The notes beneath the pieces were generated by a model. The model saw nothing but the letters and a program-made list of their open reading frames with translations. It was not told the DNA's origin and ran no database searches. The translations under genes were made by a program, and so were the position numbers. Of a stretch of 64,000 nt of DNA, positions 57,583-64,000 are shown in pieces (within the stretch, counting starts at the first letter, position 1; every line of letters starts with the position of its first letter). This DNA comes from Nothobranchius furzeri (lineage: Eukaryota > Chordata > Actinopteri > Cyprinodontiformes > Nothobranchiidae): assembly GCF_043380555.1 (NCBI RefSeq), contig NC_091751.1, forward strand, positions 55,031,956 to 55,095,955, written 5' to 3'.

Positions 57583-60500
57583 ATAAAAAAAAGGTGGATC
57601 ACAGCCGGTCAGCTTTGCAAGATCTCTCATGGAACTATTTCTCTATGAAACTGTTACTGCCACCATTGGTCTATAAGCATTGAGGTGTTTGTTTATTTTG
57701 CATGCTGCTATGTCTGTGTGTGCGAATGTGTCGGTTGCGTGTTCACACACACCTGCCAGAATGTCTTCATAGAGCCCTCCTAAGAAGAGACAGACCAGAC
57801 GAGGGTGGTGTGTGTGTGTGTGTGTTTTCCCACTCACAGTGGGAGTGAATTTCTTTATCTCTTTTGCCTGTCATGTTGACTGATGGCTAATATGCTAAAT
57901 GGGGCCTTTGTTTACCTCACCTGTGCCACTAGCAGGGCTGTATGTGTGCTGGGCTCTGCCAGGGAGAACAATCAATGCTTAAACTGCACTGTCAAACTTC
58001 AATCACACTGACACAAGCTCAACCGTGACAAACTGTCCAACCGAGGGGTCGTCGCTAGACACATGTAGGTGAATTTTGTCTCAGCTATACAGGTTGAAAG
58101 TTAGGTGTCAGGAAAATCAAGCGTGCAGTCATGGCTCAGGTGCTTTTATGCTATTGCTTATGTAGTAATCTGTACATGTGTGTACGCAAACTCAATATTT
58201 GTTTGCTGAAGTGTAGTTTTGTTTTTTCAGCCTCTACGGCCCGCGTATGGCAGGGTTAGTGGAGCATTGACGTCTTGCAGAGAGCCCCTCTCCGGGAGTG
58301 TGTGATTTATGAGTCTGGTGTGTGTACTTCTCCCATCTTCCTGCATAATGTCCCCATTAGAGACAGCAGACACTGTGGCTCTGCTCATCATTTAGTCCGG
58401 GGAACGGGCACACCTGGGGAGAGCTACGGTGGAGACAGAAATAAAAGAAGGACTGAAAAAAAATAACAAGGAGACAAAAAGTGTATCATTTTCAGCTTCT
58501 CTTTATAGATGTTAAGTTCAGCTCTGAACGCAAAAGAGCATGATGGGAAAGCACAAACAGGTAGTAAAGGTCTGATAAATCTTCAGCTAAAAAAAATAAA
58601 ATGTGCTGTAACCCCAACCTTCCCCATGACCACCATCTATCAGACGCAACAGTTGCAGAACTGATCCCTTCCTCTTTTCTGACTTGACTCATTGTCATGG
58701 TTTGTTTTACCCATGTTCTATACCTGTGTTTGTTTTGATCTGTCATTATGTGGAGTGAGCTGCCAGGGCACACGCAGGCTAAAATCACCCCCGGGAAGGA
58801 GAAAACAGGAGCAGCAGAGTGGGAAAACTCTCTGGGAGTCTTTCCAGCATCCATCTACATTAATAACTCTACAGCGGCAGATAGCAAACACTTCATGAAA
58901 TGCTGGTCATATTTGCTCAGCACACATTTAAGCCTCGGCAAAAGCGTTTTCTAAAATGTGTACCGGCAAACATTTTGGAAATTGCCTTTTAAAATTGAGC
59001 AGAGTGAACCATCTTTATTTTTTCTCTCTATCACAAAGTATTTGTTGTTTCATCCTGTAAGGAAATGACCGAAGATGATTTATATTTTGCTCACGGGTAT
59101 CATGATGCTCCCATCTTTGTAGCTCTCTGACTAAATGCTTGATTACACATTTGGAATGTTTTTATGAAATTCAGTGAATCATGCTGCTAATGTTTATTTG
59201 TGAAAAATGGATCAGTTTGAGGTTTTGTTTTGAAAAGATGAGTCTTGTTTGTTCATTTATGATTGAAAAACCTGAGGGTAATGTTTGCTTACTCCAGCTT
59301 TGTGGAAAAGGGAGCCTAAAGCCGAGTCCACTCTGGAGGCATCAGCAGCCTAGAACGTCGATAGTCTTTGGGGTTGATTCAAACTGGCTGTGGCGCTCGT
59401 TCCAGAAGCAGCTACTTGTGCCGTGCCGCTCAACATAGGATTGGGGTTTATTTTTGTCACGAGCCGCTTTTGCGATGCATCCATTTCCACAGTTAACATA
59501 GGGCTGGATAGGAAATCACACACAGTTTCAGTGTAAAATGTCCAGTATTTGTTAAAATAAACATCTGTTGCAGAGATGCAAGTTCTTATCTATGTAGATC
59601 ACGTCTATACACGTGACCCGGGGACTTATTTACTTCCAGTATCTTTTGAGAAGTGTGTTTTTCATGGCTTTAATCCCGGCAGTGGAGAGGAACAACATTG
59701 TATGTGACATCAAACAGCGATATAAAATGTGATCACATTCATTCTTGTTTTTGGTTTAATGACGAATGGCGTAAAAACAAACCCTTGAATTCCTGGGATT
59801 TTGTGATCTTGCGAGTCCAGCGAGGAGAACGGCGGAGATGCCGCTCCGCAGCTGACACTCCACCAGTGTGGATTGACGCACAGAGACGCACACAAATGAC
59901 CCATCCTGTTCCGCTGATGCCTTCAATGTGGACCAAGCGTAAGTCCCATCCATCTACCTCTGGACCATGAATCCCTGAAAATAAGAAAAAAGGAATGAAA
60001 TTAAATTGTGCAACAGCACCGGGCTGCCCGTGGATGTGCTTGACTTTAAATCTTCTTAAGGACAAATATCAGCCGATGTTAAGAAAATCAATAAATATCG
60101 ACTTGATATATTGGCCGACCGATATATCGGTCTACCCCAAGGTTACAAAAATAGGACGAGCGTTCTCGTTTGAGCTCATGTTTCATTTCCCAATTACACA
60201 CAGAATTTCTGCTCCACATAATTGTGTTTAAACCTTTATTTATTTTTTGTCACATGAATATCTGTCAGACCCTGCTTCCTTTTCCAACTCAGTAAAGGTC
60301 AGTTACAGAGATGATTGAATCACCTGCAATCATCTTGTTTGTTTTAGCCACATGAGAAGCTTTATTTCCAAATCTCTCCATTTACAAAAGGGGTAAAAAA
60401 TGGCAACGAAAGGATGAAGCAAATGTATATTCACTGCATTTATTCTGTTGTAGATTCATTAGAATGCACCAAAGCAATCTCTAAAATAACTTTTATGAAC

Positions 60501-61289
60501 AATCTTGTCAAAATTTAAATAATTTGTTTTGGTTTAAAATTTAGCTGATTGCTCTGTTGCTTCTTTCCCCCTCAAAAATTCCCGTGAAAACACACATCTA
60601 CACTTCTGACTTGCTCACATTCCCAAAAAACTAAGACTAGATGAATAAGATTTTATGCAGAAGCAACACATACAGCCTAGAACTTGTGTTTTGTTTGCAC
60701 GTGCAGTACACGTCTGTTTCTGAGAGTGCAAAGTGAGCAGCGTGCAAGTGTTTCCTTTCTGCCGCTTCCTTCGTGCAGACTAGGAGAACAGCTTCAAGTA
60801 GGTTCGTAGCACTACATATTTAACGAGCTGTCTCGGTTCTTTAGCTGCAACTGTTGTAGCAAGAGTCACACTTTGACTCTTGGAGCACAGCTCACATCAC
60901 ACCAGAAAAAAAAAACGAAAGAAAGAGGCTTCATCTGGCAAGTGTAGAGTAAAAGGGCTGCCTGGAAGCTCTTTTCCTTCCTGTGGAAGGAAGATCTTTA
61001 ACAGAGAGGGTAACCACAGGCTGTCTCTCTGCATCAAGAAGCTCGCCCTCTGATCCGCTCATGTTGTCTCCATTACAGTAGCAGTCCACAGACAGCTTGG
61101 GAGATCCAAAATGACAGGATTAAGAAGAAGGGGGAAAAGTCTGGTGTTAATGGGTGTTGTCTAAACGATGACAGTCAGTACCGGCATGGAGGGAGCTGAG
61201 AGAAACGCGCTTGTGCAACTGGACAGCTGTGACATTTGGGTTGTGTTTCTGGGCCAAAGCTCAAGCACCAAAGCATTCTGGATGCCAGA

Positions 61290-61290
<1 letters not shown>
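57583..61290. other. no gene recognised
   Basis: Largely free of transposon structure. The stretch 58,220-58,440 follows a TTTTTTCAG and is GC-balanced, but its frames close quickly, so no exon is called. GACCGATATATCGGTCTACC at about 60,117 looks like the end of a TIR element whose partner is not seen. Confidence 0.4.

Positions 61291-61291
<1 letters not shown>

Positions 61292-61381
<90 letters not shown>
61292..61381. repeat. (GT)n microsatellite, about 90 bp
   Basis: Pure GT tract. ORFs across it are CV and HT dipeptide artefacts. Confidence 0.97.
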
Positions 61382-61384
<3 letters not shown>

Positions 61385-61439
61385 TCAAAATACAGCAGAT
61401 ATAAACACACACATCCCTCTGTGATAAATCAGTTGTCTA

Positions 61440-61615
61440 GTGCAGGAGTGGTCTTCGAGGGCCACTATCCAGCATGTTCTAGTTGTTTCTCTGCTTCAAC
61501 ACACCTGATTTGAATCTGCTGGTGTTTCACGTGCTTCTGCAGAGCTTTTTGAGCTGGTGATTGAACCAGGAATCAGGAAAACAACAAAAACATGCTGGAA
61601 AGCAGCCCTCCCAGA
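61440..61615. mobile_element. hAT MITE related to 21,161-21,363
   Basis: GAGGGCCACTATCCAGCATG + TTCTAGTTGTTTCT on the left and AACAAAAACATGCTGGAAAG on the right match the interior of the 21.2-kb MITE. The GGGGTGGGCA terminus is decayed on both sides and no TSD is clear. Confidence 0.65.
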
Positions 61616-61619
61616 TGAG

Positions 61620-64000
61620 TCAAATGTTTTACTGAGCAATGGCTTATAGCATTTATTATAATATTTATATAATAATTAGACATAAAAGCATTTTAAAGAG
61701 GAATAAGAACAGATTGGGGGTAGAAAGGCAGGTGGACAACATCAAATGTAAGAACATGCATGCCAGAACACAAAATTCATGTTGATTCTGAAAATAGACG
61801 CATTTTACTGCCTTTTTATTGTCATTTTTAACTCTAAAAGAAAAGCAGAGGCCACGAACCACATTTCTCTATGGAATAAGATTTGCTGAAAAATATATCT
61901 AATACGGGTCTGGGTTGTTCTCCCTAAAGCCAAAAAGTACCTGTCTCTTCCTTACCTCTTCAGCCTCCTCTCTCTTTTTATAGATTCCTGATGGAGAATC
62001 TCATCCAACTATGTCAGACTCATCCTGTAGGGTCGAAATCCTCTGCTGAATTTTTTTCTTTTTGCCTCTGGACTGTTTTCTATTTCCTACCCCTTGACAG
62101 AATCCAGCAAAGCTCTGGAGGTGGTTAAGAACTAAATAAATAAATAAATAAATAAGCCCACTGCCAGAAAATATAGCGTTCCACCGGCATCCAAACAGGT
62201 AGAGCAAGAAAGTGGATTTAGCCTTTGCTTTTAATGAAGCACATTCAGTTTGCTTGAAGGCAATATAGAAGCCATTTGTTTATATAGAATAACATACAAA
62301 GGGAAAACAGTGTAGAAGAAGTGGTGTGGTGGTCACCAGTTTCTGGCTTGGACGTGTTCCCAGTTTCTGTACGTGCATTGTTGGCAAAAGTGTGAGCGAA
62401 AGGGCAGCACTAACGAGATCCCCAAAGAGATCCACAGCAGTGGTTAACGGAGTGAAATCTCGCCGCGTCTTCTCTCATTCACGCTGACTTAGGCAGCACT
62501 GTCCCCCTGGTGGGGAACGCCCAGCAGGGGAATATCAAACTTAGGCATCCATTACCTAAATCTCACTATGTGGGTCGAGGGAGAACACAGCCAAATCGAA
62601 TAACACTTTCCCAATCGCAGACCGGCAGATCCGGATCAGCGCGCGCTTCCTGCGCACACTCGGAAAACAATCAGTGATCCATCCTGGTGGCATCCTCTCC
62701 CGACAGGGTACAGTAACTACCACTTACCTCTGGGACTCTCTCAGTGTGAAACAGAAGTGTGGCATCTGATTGAGTCACTCACACCTCCATATGACTGTTA
62801 AATTGTCTTATATCTGCAGTCAATTCAGGCTTAGTACGTCTCCCTGAGCCCCTTGGGCACAGGTGATAATTTGTCTTTTATTGAAATTCTGCTCCAATGG
62901 GTTCAAGGTGGTTGAAGGTCGTTCTTTTACTGCCTAAAATGATGGAGCGAGAGAGAGAGAGCAGGGCGTTAAACCCTCAAGGTCCCTGCCGTCTCTGGCA
63001 CCTTCCTGCACGCTCGTGGCTGTTTGCCGGTGCTGCCGAACGGGGGATTATTCAGGAGGCACAAGTCAATTTTGTGGTGCGCCCAAACATGGATAACAAC
63101 AGCGTTTAATGAGATTGGATATAGGTACCGGGTTTTTGCCTCTCCCCTTTGAATACAGGCTTAGTTATTACTTTTCAGTAGTGCATTGCTCTGTGCTTGG
63201 CGTAAAACTAACAGTCAGAGGGTTAAGCGGTATTAAGCTACTCTTTTTGGGGATTAAAGCGCAGACTTTATGCTTTTCTGTATTAGTCTATTCCTTTTTG
63301 CAGCTGATGGAGTTGTCCGTTTGCTCTAGTTTTGTGGAGTTTTCAGGTTCTCATGAGTAGGTAGTACTGAACAGAGGTGGGTGTTGCATGCAAGGGAATC
63401 GGTGTGTTTACATGCGCCACAGAAAACCAAACTGCTGTCCTAAACAGACTGACGTCGGTATTTTAAGAGGCATGTAAACACGTTGGTGTTGCTGACAGCG
63501 AACCGATTCTAATCGTGTTGAAGCCCCCATTTAATGCGGTAGAAAAACCAACAGCATCTGCATGTAAATGGCCCAGTTGAGCTGATACCGGCAACATCTG
63601 CAAGTGATGAAACCGTGATAGTATCATCACCACAAAGTAACACGTGTAACACCATAAAACAGGACTGTACGTACCAAACAGGCTGTGCTGCAGCGGTGTG
63701 GTTGTCCATTCCTTTGGCCATTGTGCATGTCCTGTTTAACCTTTACCTGTCTGCTTCACTCCCGCCAGCGTTTGTTTACTGTTTGTGTTGCTACAAGCTA
63801 ATAATGCCGACATGAAAGGGCACATGTACCTAGTGTACCGGAGCGAAACAAACTTCATTTGAAAGTTCGGTTTTCTAGCATAAATGTAGGAAGAAGGCTC
63901 CCGGTTTATAACTTTAGATCAACCTAGATCGATTTGGGCCCTTTTTAGAAGACACATCATCCCGGCAGATCAACAGAATACTGTTTGTCTGATTTCTCAG
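61620..64000. other. no gene recognised
   Basis: A (TAAA)n run lies at 62,135-62,152. The segment 62,880-63,360 holds two short plus-strand ORFs (70 and 83 aa) with no domain. Nothing here is supported as host coding sequence. Confidence 0.4.

Noticed and set aside
58220..58460. Possible host exon after TTTTTTCAG
   Set aside because: Frames close soon after the acceptor-like site and no donor or domain is apparent.

Overview
The window looks like non-coding nuclear DNA of a teleost fish. It is AT-rich and full of (TG)n/(CA)n microsatellites. It carries remnants of transposon groups typical of fish: many hAT elements with 8-bp target-site duplications (TSDs), L2-type, Rex3/RTE-type and Rex1-type LINEs, a tRNA-derived SINE, TTAA-type and TTA-type MITEs, and LTR fragments. 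I found no bacterial operon, rRNA, CRISPR array or host protein-coding exon that I can defend. Every ORF with a recognisable protein belongs to a mobile element, and all of these are truncated or decayed.

Layout. 1-558: 3' end of a hAT transposase gene and its terminus. 1.4-4.1 kb: two copies of an unnamed repeat family (a third lies at 39.5 kb), one split by a 512-bp MITE. 5.0-6.5 kb: antisense SINE and a Rex3-like LINE tail. 9.5-16.1 kb: a multi-level nest, in which an inverted-repeat shell encloses a LINE 3' end, then hAT 9995-15860, then hAT 10950-15552, then an antisense L2, then a ZBED-type hAT at 13849-15048. Three of these levels have perfect 8-bp TSDs. 16.4-17.2 kb: LTR-like fragment. 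19.4-20.9 kb: a TTAA element with a foldback inside it and inverted repeats around it. 22.4-25.7 kb: a palindromic hAT whose right arm is split by two MITEs. 26-27.2 kb: L2 and Rex3 tails. 29.3-32.1 kb: LTR-like sequence, Rex1-like LINE with a long (TG)n in its 3' UTR, L2 and Rex3. 33.9-36.4 kb: a very large inverted repeat (arms about 1.1-1.3 kb, spacer 77 bp) with a tRNA-like Pol III promoter in each arm and CpG-rich tips. 37.4-39.5 kb: hAT with two N-terminal exons. 40.0-40.5 kb: TIR element. 43-44.2 kb: LINE tail and an LTR-like repeat. 47.2-49.4 kb: second TTAA element, carrying a 1200-bp hAT and a solo LTR. 49.5-51.1 kb: two SINE copies. 51.2-52.3 kb: another hAT. 53.9-54.3 kb: three units of a 115-bp tandem repeat. 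54.3-64 kb: mostly single-copy sequence with one LINE fragment and one MITE.

There is no gene network here. The elements relate to each other through nesting. Several insertions can be checked inside the window because a related, uninserted copy of the host repeat is also present. The best candidate for something undescribed is the 2.5-kb inverted repeat at 33,934-36,423. The most informative structure for chronology is the nest at 9.5-16.1 kb. Element names come from recognised protein motifs, termini and TSDs, not from database searches.
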